Notes: generated by a model not told the origin, from the letters alone. DNA of 64,000 nt from Sphingobacteriales bacterium 50-39 (GCA_001898505.1 MKTZ01000011.1:477285-541284); one strand, 5' to 3'. Shown: positions 35,990-45,547, counted from the first letter of the stretch. A program made the numbers and translations.

Positions 35990-36009
35990 CACTAAAAACC
36001 AAAGAGATC

Positions 36010-36759
36010 ATGGATAAATTAGACAGGATCATTCCCGCCAAGGACGCAAAATTCCTGGAAGGCCCTAAAAGCCGTGGCTATGAATTGAAGTTTGCCTGGA
36101 AAGTATTTACGGAATTTATCAAAGGGTTCAGAACCCTCCACTTCGTTGGCCCCTGTGTCACGGTGTTTGGCTCGGCGAGGTTTAAAGAAGATCATCCTTA
36201 TTACGGGAGCGCTCGCGAGATGGGGCGGCAGATAGCAGCCCTGGGGCTTACTACGATGACGGGAGGCGGGCCGGGTACCATGGAGGCCGCCAACAGAGGC
36301 GCCTTCGAACAGGGAGGCCGCTCGGTAGGCTGCAATATCAAGCTGCCTTTCGAGCAAAAGCCGAACCCCTATGTTCAAACCAGTATCACCTTTGAACATT
36401 TTTTTGTACGAAAAGTAATGCTGGTAAAATACTCGTATGCTTTTGTCATTATGCCGGGCGGCTTTGGCACCATGGATGAGTTTTTCGAGACGCTGACCTT
36501 GGTACAGACCAAGACGCTGGTACAATTTCCCATCGTGCTCTTTGGCGTTGAATACTACCGGGAGCTCTGGGAGTATATGGAATATATGGCCAAAGAAGGG
36601 ACCATTTCAAGGGAGGACCTTTCCCTCGTACTCCTTACCGATAGTATAACGGAAGCAGCGGGGCATATCGACAGCTTTATCAAAAAGAATTATCGTGCGG
36701 CCCCGCGCCGGCGCAAATGGTGGCTGTTCGAAAAATACAAGCAATACACCAACGCTTAG
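36010..36759 (+). CDS. LOG-family protein (TIGR00730)
   Basis: This 249-residue protein has both LOG signatures: GGGPGTMEAANRGA and PGGFGTMDEFFE. Characterised members release the free base from cytokinin riboside monophosphates or cleave nucleotide monophosphates. The bacterial role is often purine metabolism. Strand and spacing show it is a single-gene unit with its own promoter. Confidence 0.9.
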   Translation: MDKLDRIIPAKDAKFLEGPKSRGYELKFAWKVFTEFIKGFRTLHFVGPCVTVFGSARFKEDHPYYGSAREMGRQIAALGLTTMTGGGPGTMEAANRGAFEQGGRSVGCNIKLPFEQKPNPYVQTSITFEHFFVRKVMLVKYSYAFVIMPGGFGTMDEFFETLTLVQTKTLVQFPIVLFGVEYYRELWEYMEYMAKEGTISREDLSLVLLTDSITEAAGHIDSFIKKNYRAAPRRRKWWLFEKYKQYTNA

Positions 36760-36786
36760 TCTTAGCCCTTTTGTTTGCTCACCCGG

Positions 36787-38013
36787 TCATTTCCCAACAT
36801 TGCTCATCAGGAGCGCACTCAATAGGGGAAGCCCGGGTCGGCTATAGTCGAATTGATATATGCCTTTATCGGAAATGGTCACCAGACGATGGCCGGTGGT
36901 GATCACGTCGTAGGCATTTCCCACATCGAGGGTATTACGCAGCTCCAATGACTCGGGCTGGGTGGCGTCATAGACCTTTACGCCGGGGGAGTCGCACACG
37001 AACAACAGGTTTCCGGCCTTACTCAGCCCGGTGGGTCTTGTCATTGGGAAGGTCTTTGCCAGTACGGGGTTTGCAAGATCTTGTATGTTGAGTACATCCA
37101 GCTCGTTGGCTGCTCCTCCGCACCAGGTTCCGGCGTGCAGCGTGACATAGGCATAATTTCCATCCGTGATGACAGGATCACAGGCACGGCCATGCGAAAA
37201 TGAACCTATGGATTTCGGATCGGCGGGGTTGCTGATATCGTAGATATAAACTCCTTCCATAGAGCCTAAAAAGAGCTTGTCTTTGAATGGATAGACGGTT
37301 TCCAGATCGAAACCGGCGTATACGTCCTTGCCGGGCACGGGCTTGACAGGGTTTTCAATACTGATGACGCGCAGGCTGTGCCGTTCGGGTATGGCATAGA
37401 GATTATTGCCCACCAACACCATCCTGGACATCGAGCCCGCGACTCCGGTGGAAGAGGAGCTGGAGCTGGAAGAGGCGAATAGCTGGCAATTTGCGCATCC
37501 GGGTGTCATGATCGGGTAAGGAGGAGTCCTTGTAACTATCTTTTTCCAGCCGACGAGAATCTTTCCGGCTGTACTTTCATATCCATAGTAGTTGAAGATA
37601 CCCTGCTGCTCATTCAAGAGTTTGACATTATGGATATTGCTGATATCGAGGGTCAGCAGCTCGTCCTGCATGTCGGCATAAAGGATATTTCCCTTGATCG
37701 CGATGTCATTATTGCCGGGCAGGGCCAAAAAAGCCGTTTGTACGGGGTTTGAGGGATTGCGATTGTCGATGACATGAATGCCCCTACCGGTGTCGCTGAT
37801 AAAGATATATGGGTCCTTGACATAGATCTTACCCACTGCGGTGATGGGCTCGGTGACTTTGCCATTGATGGAGGCGAGCACGGAAGTGCGGGGTGCATAA
37901 ATAGGCTCATAGCTGACATATAGTTTGTCATGGTTTTTTTCACACCCGGAAACGAGCAGTAGAAGGACGGTCCCGAGAAAGGACAGGACGGCGAGGGGGT
38001 ATTGTCTGTTCAT
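36787..38013 (-). CDS. LVIVD-repeat lipoprotein
   Basis: A 408-residue lipoprotein has lipobox LVSGC. The mature part is a beta-propeller-like series of repeats such as VHVIDNRNPSNPVQTAFLAL, LLTLDISNIHNVKLL and YIYDISNPADPKSIGSFSHG, the LVIVD pattern. I start at 38013 because the signal peptide MNRQYPLAVLSFLGTVLLLL begins there; an upstream ATG adds 18 residues. Probably surface or periplasmic binding or scaffolding. Function unknown. Confidence 0.82.
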   Translation of the reverse strand: MNRQYPLAVLSFLGTVLLLLVSGCEKNHDKLYVSYEPIYAPRTSVLASINGKVTEPITAVGKIYVKDPYIFISDTGRGIHVIDNRNPSNPVQTAFLALPGNNDIAIKGNILYADMQDELLTLDISNIHNVKLLNEQQGIFNYYGYESTAGKILVGWKKIVTRTPPYPIMTPGCANCQLFASSSSSSSSTGVAGSMSRMVLVGNNLYAIPERHSLRVISIENPVKPVPGKDVYAGFDLETVYPFKDKLFLGSMEGVYIYDISNPADPKSIGSFSHGRACDPVITDGNYAYVTLHAGTWCGGAANELDVLNIQDLANPVLAKTFPMTRPTGLSKAGNLLFVCDSPGVKVYDATQPESLELRNTLDVGNAYDVITTGHRLVTISDKGIYQFDYSRPGLPLLSALLMSNVGK

Positions 38014-38111
38014 AGCAGGTTTTTTTCTTGTGACAGAAAACACCTGTTGCACCGTTGCATTCATCAACAGTTATGTCCAGAGCTCCCCGCCTGATGGGGC
38101 CAGGAAGCTGG

Positions 38112-38930
38112 CTATTTCCCGGTGGGTATTCGTACTCCCAGGCTGAGGATCATCTCATAGGTCCCAAAAGCCTGGCGGGCCTTGCCCTGGTATACCTGCA
38201 GCCCCGAATAGCGGGCATAGTCCAATTTATTGGCGTACTCGAGGTATACGTATTTGAAGAAGGTGGCGCGTACCGCGCCTTCTATCCCTGTATTCCAGCC
38301 ACCAAACTGGAAGCCGGGTTCATTCCGCTGGCCAAAAAGCTGGTTCTCCACGTGAGGGATCACGGGACCGATGCCGGCCTTGGCAAACAGGTCCAGCTGG
38401 ACCTTGCCGGAAGGGGTGGCGAGGAAATGCCAGCGCTTGGTGACATTGAAAAGCAGGAAATTGGCGCCATTGTTCAGATAATAGTAAAAGCCGTTGGCTG
38501 CATTGAATGCAACGGTGGTATCTACGGGATGGTCGTTCATTATTCCTTTGACATGGGCATTCTGGTCGGCAAATATGAATTTGGTGTGATCGAAATTGAT
38601 CTCGAATCCCCATCCTCTCTTCTCGTCGAGCAGGAACCCCAACCTATAATTGTATTGAGGAATGGACAGCGCTTTTGAGAACAGCCCTTCATCCCATCCG
38701 GGATGATCATGCCCTCTGATGCTCTTGAAGGTATAATCATTGCCCAGGGAGGGTTGGGATACATGCACGCTGCTACGGGTGTACCACTCTTTGTTATACC
38801 CCCAGGATAAATATACCTCCTTGATCAAGTGCTTTTTTTTCTTTTGTTGTCCGAAGCTGCAGAATGGGATCATGCTAACTAACACCACCGAGGCCAAGCC
38901 CTGGCCTAGCCTTTTTTTTGACTGTCTCAT
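38112..38930 (-). CDS. Predicted outer membrane beta-barrel protein
   Basis: A 272-residue exported protein (signal peptide ending SFGQ) whose mature part alternates polar and aromatic residues (YNYRLGFLLDEKRGWGFEIN; ATFFKYVYLEYANKLDYARY). It ends in a likely terminal strand, GTYEMILSLGVRIPTGK. This pattern suggests an 8- to 12-strand barrel. No family name is recognised. It is followed in the same direction by the LVIVD lipoprotein gene, so the two may be one unit. Confidence 0.65.
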   Translation of the reverse strand: MRQSKKRLGQGLASVVLVSMIPFCSFGQQKKKKHLIKEVYLSWGYNKEWYTRSSVHVSQPSLGNDYTFKSIRGHDHPGWDEGLFSKALSIPQYNYRLGFLLDEKRGWGFEINFDHTKFIFADQNAHVKGIMNDHPVDTTVAFNAANGFYYYLNNGANFLLFNVTKRWHFLATPSGKVQLDLFAKAGIGPVIPHVENQLFGQRNEPGFQFGGWNTGIEGAVRATFFKYVYLEYANKLDYARYSGLQVYQGKARQAFGTYEMILSLGVRIPTGK

Positions 38931-38978
38931 AAACTATGCCTGTTCAGAAAAGGATTACGTTTCGGACGCAAAATTAGT

Positions 38979-38986
38979 TAAATTTG
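38979..38986 (+). promoter_or_regulatory. -7 element upstream of the small membrane protein
   Basis: TAAATTTG matches TAnnTTTG. A transcript would start near 38992, leaving 80 nt before the first ATG but only about 11 nt before an in-frame ATA codon at 39003. Confidence 0.45.
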
Positions 38987-39074
38987 GATAAACCCTCTCC
39001 AAATAACAACGGAACAACAAACACCTCCTACTGAACCAGTTGAAGAAAGCATTTTTAGCGAAGAGGACTATAGC

Positions 39075-39272
39075 ATGGAAGGATACGACAAGCATGTCCG
39101 CAATGCGCGTATAACCTTGTATGAAGTAGCGGGACTTTTCCTCCTGGGCCTTTTTCTGATCAAGGATATGGAGGATGTGGCGGGAAAAATAATGACGGCC
39201 ATCCTCATTGGATTGATCATATTTGTGAGTCTGCAAATATTCAATGCCATTGCAGATCCATCCACTCGTTGA
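39075..39272 (+). CDS. Small two-helix membrane protein
   Basis: A 65-residue protein with two hydrophobic stretches (LYEVAGLFLLGLFLI and MTAILIGLIIFVSLQIF). The reading frame stays open for 32 codons upstream, and the 24 codons from 39003 encode an acidic, protein-like sequence (TTEQQTPPTEPVEES) but contain no ATG, GTG or TTG. The true start may be the rare codon ATA at 39003, which sits about 11 nt after the predicted transcript start. Function unknown. Confidence 0.55.
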   Translation: MEGYDKHVRNARITLYEVAGLFLLGLFLIKDMEDVAGKIMTAILIGLIIFVSLQIFNAIADPSTR

Positions 39273-39283
39273 CCCGGGCCGGA

Positions 39284-42004
39284 TCAGGCATCATATTCCA
39301 GTATGGGTCGCAGCCATCTTTCCACCTCATCCAGCGGCATGCCTTTCCGGGCGGTATAGTCCTCGACCTGGTCTTTTTCGATCTTGCCAACTCCAAAATA
39401 TTTGCTTTCAGGGTGTGCAAAATACCAACCGCTGACGGAAGAGGCGGGGTACATGGCGAGGGATTCGGTAAGAACGATACCCGCCTGTTTTGTGGCGTCC
39501 AGCATGGCGAATAGTTTCCGCTTTTCGGTGTGATCGGGGCAGGCGGGATAGCCTGGTGCGGGGCGGATACCCATATACTCTTCCTTTATCAGCTGCTCAT
39601 TATTCAGGTGCTCTTCCTTTACATAACCCCAGAACTCTTTGCGTACCCGCTGATGCAGCAGCTCGGTAAATGCTTCTGCCAGTCTGTCTGCAAGAGCCTG
39701 CAGGGTGATCTTGTTATAGTCGTCGTGAGCTGCCTGAAAACGTTGGATATGGGGTTCGATGCCTTCGATGGTGACGGCGAAGCCTCCGATGTGGTCTTGT
39801 TTGCCGGTGGTTGCGGGTGCTATGAAGTCGGCCAAAGAAATATTGGGCTGATCGGCGGCCTTTTTGATCTGCTGACGCAGGAACTCCAAATGTACGGGGG
39901 CTCCATCGGCATTGACGGTCACGGTATCTTTTCCATCGGAGTTGGCGGGCCAGAATCCGATGACGGCCCGGGCCTTTAGCCATTTCTCCTTTACAATTTG
40001 CTTCAGCAGGGTCTGTGCGTCATTGTATAATTTGGTGGCTTCGGCGCCTACTTTCTCGTCTTTGAGGATCTGGGGGAACTTGCCATGCAACTCCCAGGCG
40101 ATGAAGAAAGGACCCCAGTCGATGTAGGGTACGATCTCGGCCAGGTCATATCCGTCAAAGGCCTTTGTGCCGATGAAGGCGGGTTTTACTGGTTGGAACT
40201 TTTGCCAGTCGATGGGCACTTTGTTCTCTTGTGCTTTTTCGAGGGTGAGATATTGTTTTACGGTTTTTTTGCTGGCGAAGTCTTCTTTTAATTTCTTGTA
40301 TTCTGCCTGGATGCCCTTTATAAAGTGGGGCTTTTGCTCCTCGTTTAGCAGCGAACCCACAACGGTAACGCTACGGGATGCATCCAATACGTGTACGACA
40401 CCCTTTTCAAATTCAGGGGCGATCTTTACTGCGGTGTGCATGCGGGAGGTGGTAGCGCCTCCGATGAGCAGAGGCACTTCAAAATCCTGTCTTTTCATCT
40501 CTCTTGCCACATGCACCATCTCATCCAGGGAGGGGGTGATGAGACCGCTGAGGCCGATGATATCCACTTTCTCCTTTTTGGCTGTCTCCAGTATTTTATC
40601 GGCGGGTACCATCACGCCGAGGTCGATGATGTCATAGCCATTACAGCCGAGCACAACGCCGACGATGTTCTTACCGATGTCGTGTACATCTCCTTTGACG
40701 GTGGCCAGCAGGATCTTTGCCGCACCGGTGTTCTCACCATTGACGGTAGACCCACTGGCTTCGGCAGCCAGTCTCCGCTGCTCTTTTTCCTGTTCGATGA
40801 AGGGCGTGAGCACGGCCACGGATTTTTTCATGACGCGGGCGCTTTTTACCACCTGTGGCAGGAACATCTTGCCGCTACCAAAGAGATCTCCCACCACATT
40901 CATTCCATCCATCAGGGGGCCTTCGATGACATCCAATGGTTTGGGATATTTCAGACGGGCCTCTTCCGTATCGGCGTCGATGTATTCGGTGATACCGTTG
41001 ACGAGGGCATGTTTCAGCCGCTCCTGCACGGAGCCCTTGCGCCAGGCTTCGTCTTTTACTTCTGACTTATCCTTAGCCTTTACGGTCTCGGCAAAAGCGA
41101 GCAGTTTGTCGGTGGCCTCGGGGTTGCGATTGAGGATCACATCCTCGCACAACTGTTTCAACTGGGATTCGATCTCGTCATATACGACCAGCGCGCCGGC
41201 ATTGACGATGCCCATATCCATACCTGCCTTGATGGCGTAGTACAAAAACACGCTGTGCATAGCCTCCCGGACGGGCTCATTGCCACGGAAGGAGAAGGAG
41301 ATATTGCTGACACCCCCGCTGATACGGGTGAGGGGCATTTTTTGTTTGATCTCTTTGATGGCCTCGATAAAGTCGACGGCGTAATTGTTATGCTCTTCGA
41401 TGCCGGTGGCGATGGCGAAGATATTAGGGTCGAAGATGATGTCTTCGGGATCGTAGCCTACCTGTTCGGTGAGTATCTTATAGGCCCTGTAGCTGATATC
41501 GACCTTTTTGCGGAGGGTATCTGCCTGTCCTGTTTCGTCAAAGGCCATGACAATGACGGCGGCGCCATAGCTCTTGCAGATGATGGCCTGCTCGATGAAT
41601 TTCGCTTCGCCTTCTTTTAAGGAGATAGAGTTTACGATGCACTTGCCTTGAACGCATTTCAGACCGGCCTCGATGATAGAGAATTTGGAGGAGTCGATCA
41701 TGATGGGGATCTTGGCGATGTCGGGTTCGGCCTGCAGGAGGTTCAGGAAGGTCTGCATGGCTTTTTCCCCGTCCAGCAGCGCGTCGTCCATGTTCACGTC
41801 CAGGATCTGGGCTCCGTTCTCTACCTGCTGACGTGCTACGCTTAGGGCTTCTTCATATTTATTTTCCCGGATGAGACGGGCAAATTTCTTGGACCCGGTG
41901 ACATTCGTACGTTCTCCTACATTAAGAAAGTTCGTTTGAGGGCGAACCACCAGCGGTTCCAGACCGGACAAACGTAAATACGGCTTGATAGTGAGTGATG
42001 ACAT
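39284..42004 (-). CDS. metH: Methionine synthase, cobalamin-dependent: folate, B12 and activation domains
   Basis: In this 906-residue protein, residues ~20-300 are the pterin-binding domain that takes the methyl group from methyltetrahydrofolate ([20 protein letters not shown]). Residues ~330-580 contain the cap and B12-binding domains with the DVHDIGKN motif whose His ligates cobalt. Residues ~610-900 form the SAM-dependent reactivation domain. The N-terminal homocysteine-binding domain of classical MetH is absent and is encoded by the separate gene upstream. Such splitting is seen in several Bacteroidota. Confidence 0.94.
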   Translation of the reverse strand: MSSLTIKPYLRLSGLEPLVVRPQTNFLNVGERTNVTGSKKFARLIRENKYEEALSVARQQVENGAQILDVNMDDALLDGEKAMQTFLNLLQAEPDIAKIPIMIDSSKFSIIEAGLKCVQGKCIVNSISLKEGEAKFIEQAIICKSYGAAVIVMAFDETGQADTLRKKVDISYRAYKILTEQVGYDPEDIIFDPNIFAIATGIEEHNNYAVDFIEAIKEIKQKMPLTRISGGVSNISFSFRGNEPVREAMHSVFLYYAIKAGMDMGIVNAGALVVYDEIESQLKQLCEDVILNRNPEATDKLLAFAETVKAKDKSEVKDEAWRKGSVQERLKHALVNGITEYIDADTEEARLKYPKPLDVIEGPLMDGMNVVGDLFGSGKMFLPQVVKSARVMKKSVAVLTPFIEQEKEQRRLAAEASGSTVNGENTGAAKILLATVKGDVHDIGKNIVGVVLGCNGYDIIDLGVMVPADKILETAKKEKVDIIGLSGLITPSLDEMVHVAREMKRQDFEVPLLIGGATTSRMHTAVKIAPEFEKGVVHVLDASRSVTVVGSLLNEEQKPHFIKGIQAEYKKLKEDFASKKTVKQYLTLEKAQENKVPIDWQKFQPVKPAFIGTKAFDGYDLAEIVPYIDWGPFFIAWELHGKFPQILKDEKVGAEATKLYNDAQTLLKQIVKEKWLKARAVIGFWPANSDGKDTVTVNADGAPVHLEFLRQQIKKAADQPNISLADFIAPATTGKQDHIGGFAVTIEGIEPHIQRFQAAHDDYNKITLQALADRLAEAFTELLHQRVRKEFWGYVKEEHLNNEQLIKEEYMGIRPAPGYPACPDHTEKRKLFAMLDATKQAGIVLTESLAMYPASSVSGWYFAHPESKYFGVGKIEKDQVEDYTARKGMPLDEVERWLRPILEYDA

Positions 42005-42035
42005 TTAAATAATTCTTTCTTCTATGCTAATTCAA

Positions 42036-42071
42036 AATGACCTAACGGGTCATTGTCCGAAGGACAGACAT
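42036..42071. repeat. Composite hairpin repeat, copy 2
   Basis: A perfect 7-5-7 hairpin (AATGACC 42036-42042, GGTCATT 42048-42054) is followed immediately by GTCCGAAGGACAGACAT (42055-42071), identical to 30823-30839. It lies in the 97-bp gap between the two metH genes. Confidence 0.5.
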
Positions 42072-42101
42072 TAGACCCTTCCTGGGAACGAGATATATTT
42101 T

Positions 42102-43127
42102 TTAAGAGCTCGTTTCCAGGACACTTTCTACTACAGGCAGCGGCCTGGGTTTGATGGTAGCTACGTGCTCCGCAATATGTCGGATATGATCCGGCGTGGT
42201 GCCGCAACAGCCGCCTACGATGTTGACGAAGCCATTCTCCGCCCACTCTTCGATGAAATGTGCGGTCTGCTCGGGCTGTTCGTCGTATTCACCCATAGCA
42301 TTGGGTAAACCAGCATTAGGGTAGGCGGAAGTATAACAGGCGGCAATCTGGCTCAGCTCCTCGATATGACTACGCATCTCCTGGGCGCCGAGGGCACAGT
42401 TGAGTCCGATGCTCAATGGTCTGGCGTGCATGACGGAAACATAGAAGGCCTCCAGTGTCTGTCCGCTGAGGGTGCGTCCGCTGGCATCGGTGATGGTGCC
42501 GCTGATAAGTATGGGCAGCTCCTTTTGTTTGGCGTCACGGAAAAATTTCTTGATGGCGAAGATCGCGGCTTTTGCATTGAGCGTGTCGAAGATGGTCTCG
42601 ATCAGCAAAAGATCAACGCCTCCTTCCACGAGGCCCTTTACCTGCTCGTAGTATGCGCCTGCGACCTCGTCAAAGCTGACGGCCCTGAACCCGGGGTTGT
42701 TGACGTCGGGGGAGAGGGAGAGGGTCTTGTTCATGGGACCTATAGCGCCTGCTACGAAACGGGGCTTGCCGGGATTGCGGGAGGTATAGTCTGCGGCGGC
42801 CTTTTTGGCGATGCGGGCAGCAGCAACATTGATCTCGTAGGCAAGGGACTCCATATGGTAGTCGGCCATGCTGATGACCTGGGCATTGAAGGTATTGGTT
42901 TCGATGATATCGGCGCCGGCGTCCAGGTACTCGCGGTGGATGCCTTCGATGATATCGGGTTGTGTAAGACACAAGAGGTCATTATTCCCTTTGAGGTCGG
43001 ATGGCCAGTCGGCGAAGCGCTGTCCCCGATAGTCTTTTTCCTCGAGCTTGTGGCGCTGGATCATGGTCCCCATGGCGCCATCGATGATGAGTATGCGTTC
43101 TTTCAAACAGTCCTGGATCGTCTTCAT
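42102..43127 (-). CDS. metH: Methionine synthase, homocysteine S-methyltransferase domain as separate gene
   Basis: The 341-residue homocysteine-binding barrel of MetH. It starts [20 protein letters not shown]. The zinc-binding Cys residues are in GLNCALGAQ and the late [14 protein letters not shown] motif. I use 43127, not the ATG at 43160, because a Shine-Dalgarno sequence AAGGAGG (43135-43141) lies seven bases upstream. That is unusual in a phylum that seldom uses one. The cobalamin half follows 97 bp downstream, so both should be made together. A long leader upstream probably regulates it. Confidence 0.92.
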   Translation of the reverse strand: MKTIQDCLKERILIIDGAMGTMIQRHKLEEKDYRGQRFADWPSDLKGNNDLLCLTQPDIIEGIHREYLDAGADIIETNTFNAQVISMADYHMESLAYEINVAAARIAKKAAADYTSRNPGKPRFVAGAIGPMNKTLSLSPDVNNPGFRAVSFDEVAGAYYEQVKGLVEGGVDLLLIETIFDTLNAKAAIFAIKKFFRDAKQKELPILISGTITDASGRTLSGQTLEAFYVSVMHARPLSIGLNCALGAQEMRSHIEELSQIAACYTSAYPNAGLPNAMGEYDEQPEQTAHFIEEWAENGFVNIVGGCCGTTPDHIRHIAEHVATIKPRPLPVVESVLETSS

Positions 43128-43134
43128 ATTAAAT

Positions 43135-43212
43135 CCTCCTTCGTTGACGTTAAAAATCACTGGTTGCCAAACGCATTTCGTGTAGAAAAATTTTCTGAAC
43201 TGATATCAACGA
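43135..43212 (-). promoter_or_regulatory. Hairpin sequestering a strong Shine-Dalgarno sequence before metH
   Basis: On the transcript, TCGTTGA (43206-43212) pairs perfectly with TCAACGA (43141-43147). The AAGGAGG ribosome-binding site (43135-43141) follows at the base, and CC before the first arm can pair with its GG. The ~58-nt loop holds smaller hairpins (AGAAA/TTTCT and TGG/CCA). This fits translational control by an RNA switch. No known SAM or B12 aptamer consensus was recognised. Confidence 0.5.
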
Positions 43213-43266
43213 GGGAAATAACCTGGGAAGAAGAATAAAAGATGATTATTTCAAACGTTTATTAGT

Positions 43267-43353
43267 TCAGTTTTTCTTGTCGGGGGGCCGCCCTGTGCGG
43301 TCGTCCTTCTGCTGAAAGGCTGCGTTGGCTAGCCAGTTGGACAGGCTGAACAA
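43267..43353 (-). CDS. Possible leader ORF in the metH 5' UTR
   Basis: An open frame from TTG 43353 to TGA 43267 encodes 28 residues, including FSLSNWLANAAFQQ and a charged end GRPPDKKN. There is no ATG, and the frame is open further upstream. The text looks protein-like, but a structured RNA could give the same impression. It lies in the leader between the metH promoter and the hairpin that hides the start. It contains no internal Met, so it is not a methionine-rich leader peptide. Confidence 0.3.
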   Translation of the reverse strand: MFSLSNWLANAAFQQKDDRTGRPPDKKN

Positions 43354-43378
43354 TAAACAAATCCTTCTGTCCGGTACG

Positions 43379-43386
43379 CAAAGATA
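43379..43386 (-). promoter_or_regulatory. -7 promoter element of the metH transcript
   Basis: On the minus strand TATCTTTG fits TAnnTTTG. It predicts a transcript starting near 43372 and a leader of about 245 nt before the first metH gene. Confidence 0.6.
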
Positions 43387-43415
43387 CGGTAAAAAATTAA
43401 AGATAACAAGGTCTT

Positions 43416-44036
43416 TTATCGCCCCGCCATGTAGCTTTCGACGGGCAGGCGGTTGGTGATGCTGCGAGCAAGGGTCATCTCATCGGCATATTCCAGCTCG
43501 CCGCCAAAAGCGATGCCTCTTGCAATCGTCGTAAAGCGGGCCCCGCTGCCATGCAGACGCTTTTGGATATAATAAATGGTAGTATCTCCCTGTATGGTGG
43601 GGTTAAGCGCAAAGATCAGCTCCTGGGTGTGTTCTTTCTGTACGCGGGTGACGAGAGCCTCTATATTCAGCTGGTCGGGGCCTACTCCATCCAGGGGGGA
43701 GATGATGCCTCCCAGCACATGATAGGTGCCGTTGTATTGTTGGGTGCTTTCGATGGCGATGACTTCCCGGATGGTCTCCACTACACAGATCAGCTCCTGC
43801 TTGCGAAGGGAATTGGCGCATATGGAGCAGATGTCGGCATCGGCCACATTAAAACAGCGCTGACAGAATTTTATCTCCTGGCGCATCCTGATAAGGGTCT
43901 CTCCAAATCCTTGAACCATGGAGGCGTCTGTCTTCAGCAGGTGCAGCACGAGGCGCAGGGCTGTCTTCTTCCCAATGCCCGGCAGCCTGGCAAATTCATT
44001 CACTGCGCTCTCTAAAAGATCGGAGGAAAATTGCAT
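43416..44036 (-). CDS. recR: Recombination mediator RecR
   Basis: A 206-residue protein of the RecFOR gap-repair pathway. The N-terminal helix-hairpin-helix is FARLPGIGKKTALRLVLHLL, the zinc finger uses Cys residues in FCQRCFNVADADICSICAN, and a Toprim domain follows (ICVVETIREVIAIESTQQYN ... LIFALNPTIQGDTT). The family forms a ring clamp on DNA with RecO. It lies upstream of metH in the same direction, but metH has its own promoter. Confidence 0.96.
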   Translation of the reverse strand: MQFSSDLLESAVNEFARLPGIGKKTALRLVLHLLKTDASMVQGFGETLIRMRQEIKFCQRCFNVADADICSICANSLRKQELICVVETIREVIAIESTQQYNGTYHVLGGIISPLDGVGPDQLNIEALVTRVQKEHTQELIFALNPTIQGDTTIYYIQKRLHGSGARFTTIARGIAFGGELEYADEMTLARSITNRLPVESYMAGR

Positions 44037-44101
44037 AATGCAAAGATACTAATAAGCCGCCGGTTTAAGTCCCGGGCGGGTCTATAAAGTAGGGGGGATC
44101 C

Positions 44102-45547
44102 TTACAAGGTGATGTCCACGTCGTTGTCCCAGTTGGCCTTTACGGTGAGCTTTTTCTTGATAGGAACGACCCTCTCGGGCTGCCGCCGGTGGTTGCCAAA
44201 GAACTGGCCGGGGTCCCAGACGCCGTTGCCATTGGTGTCATAAAGGATCCGGAGCTCGTATTCACCGGGGGGAAATAATATCTGTCTGAATTCTTTACCG
44301 GATCTGAAAGGAAAAGAGTATTTGACGGCATCTTGTACGACGAATTGCAGGACAGGCTTTTTGGAAAGATCGAGGTTGAGTATCCGCACCCTGACCTCGC
44401 CATAGTCTATATCTTTTTTGGTGTGGAAGCTTACGGTATCGGTTTTGAGCAGCTTCCTTCCGGCCGAATCTTCTCCAAAATCCTTGGCGAGTATCAGGTG
44501 GTATTTGGTATCGGTGGGCCAGTTATAGTTCATGATAAACAGCTTTGCTGTGGAATCCCGTTTCCAATGATAGTTTCGGGTGTCGATGTCCTTATAGTTA
44601 TCGTCGGTGAACCGGATCCTGGTGGAGTCGAATTCTTTTAAGGGATGTTGAAAGGACAACTTGAAGGTATCCAGCACGTCGAAATCCCCATTGGAGAGAT
44701 TGAGCTGGAATTGCAGTCGCTTGTCTTCCTTTTTTTCCTTTTCAGGTTTTGGAGCAGTAGCGTTCTTGCTGCCGGAGGAGCTTTTGGAGACATGTTTGGT
44801 GGTATCCGGCTCTACATAGGCAAATAAGGTGGTGGATGGGGTATTCGGCCCTATGACCACGGGGGTGTCGGAAAAAGCAAAGAGTTGCGAGGGGGTAAGA
44901 TACCTCCGGGTGCCGCCTTCGTCCTTCAAGGCATAGAGGGCATACGTGCCGGGCTCGAGGTAACGGAAGTGGAACCGGCCCAGGGTGTCCAGCCGGGCGA
45001 TATAGCGGGGCTTTTCCTTTACAACGGCTGAATCATCCAGCTTTTTGTGCAGCATGACGATGAGGGTGCTGTCCGTCTTGCCGGTGTTGGCGATGATGAC
45101 ATTGCCGGATAATTGCATGGAATCCAGGTAGTTGCCTGTCGAGAAGACGTAGGTGAAATTCTTCAGTATATTACCTTCATCCACATCCCGGATGGCATTG
45201 CCGAAATTGAGGGAATAGGTGGTATTGGGTTGTAATGTGTCCTTTATCCGCACGGTCAGGGTCCTCAGCCTGGCATCTACGATGGGTTCAGTCTTGGATA
45301 GTGGGGAGACGATGAGCTCGGTACGTACGTCCTTGGGGTCGATGAATTCGTCGAAATAAAATACGATCTTATTGGTATTGAAATGTTTCGAAGAGTCGCG
45401 GGGAGTGACGTACAGCAGCTTGGGAGGGATGGTATCCCTGGGGCCGCCGAGGGGGGGTACGATATTGGCGCAGCCAGAGCCGGCCACGAGGCCGATGATG
45501 GAGACAAAAAGAAGAAGGAGAAACGACGAACCTTTCGAGAGCTTCAT
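44102..45547 (-). CDS. Ig-like (Big_5) domain lipoprotein
   Basis: A 481-residue lipoprotein has lipobox GSGC and the typical continuation ANIVPPLGGPRDTIPP. Residues ~35-135 form a Big_5 Ig-like domain (FYFDEFIDPKDVRTELIVSP). Later come a carboxypeptidase-regulatory-like segment (YIARLDTLGRFHFRYLEPGT) and a Lys/Glu-rich linker. This family is very common in Bacteroidota, with unknown envelope function. Confidence 0.85.
   Translation of the reverse strand: MKLSKGSSFLLLLFVSIIGLVAGSGCANIVPPLGGPRDTIPPKLLYVTPRDSSKHFNTNKIVFYFDEFIDPKDVRTELIVSPLSKTEPIVDARLRTLTVRIKDTLQPNTTYSLNFGNAIRDVDEGNILKNFTYVFSTGNYLDSMQLSGNVIIANTGKTDSTLIVMLHKKLDDSAVVKEKPRYIARLDTLGRFHFRYLEPGTYALYALKDEGGTRRYLTPSQLFAFSDTPVVIGPNTPSTTLFAYVEPDTTKHVSKSSSGSKNATAPKPEKEKKEDKRLQFQLNLSNGDFDVLDTFKLSFQHPLKEFDSTRIRFTDDNYKDIDTRNYHWKRDSTAKLFIMNYNWPTDTKYHLILAKDFGEDSAGRKLLKTDTVSFHTKKDIDYGEVRVRILNLDLSKKPVLQFVVQDAVKYSFPFRSGKEFRQILFPPGEYELRILYDTNGNGVWDPGQFFGNHRRQPERVVPIKKKLTVKANWDNDVDITL

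Noticed and set aside
42366..43238. 290-codon open frame on the plus strand opposite metH
   Set aside because: It lies antisense to an unmistakable metH domain and its translation has no family resemblance; codon bias of the real gene explains the open frame.
43128..43372. Known SAM or cobalamin riboswitch in the metH leader
   Set aside because: None of the conserved aptamer boxes I know could be found; kept only as an unclassified leader.
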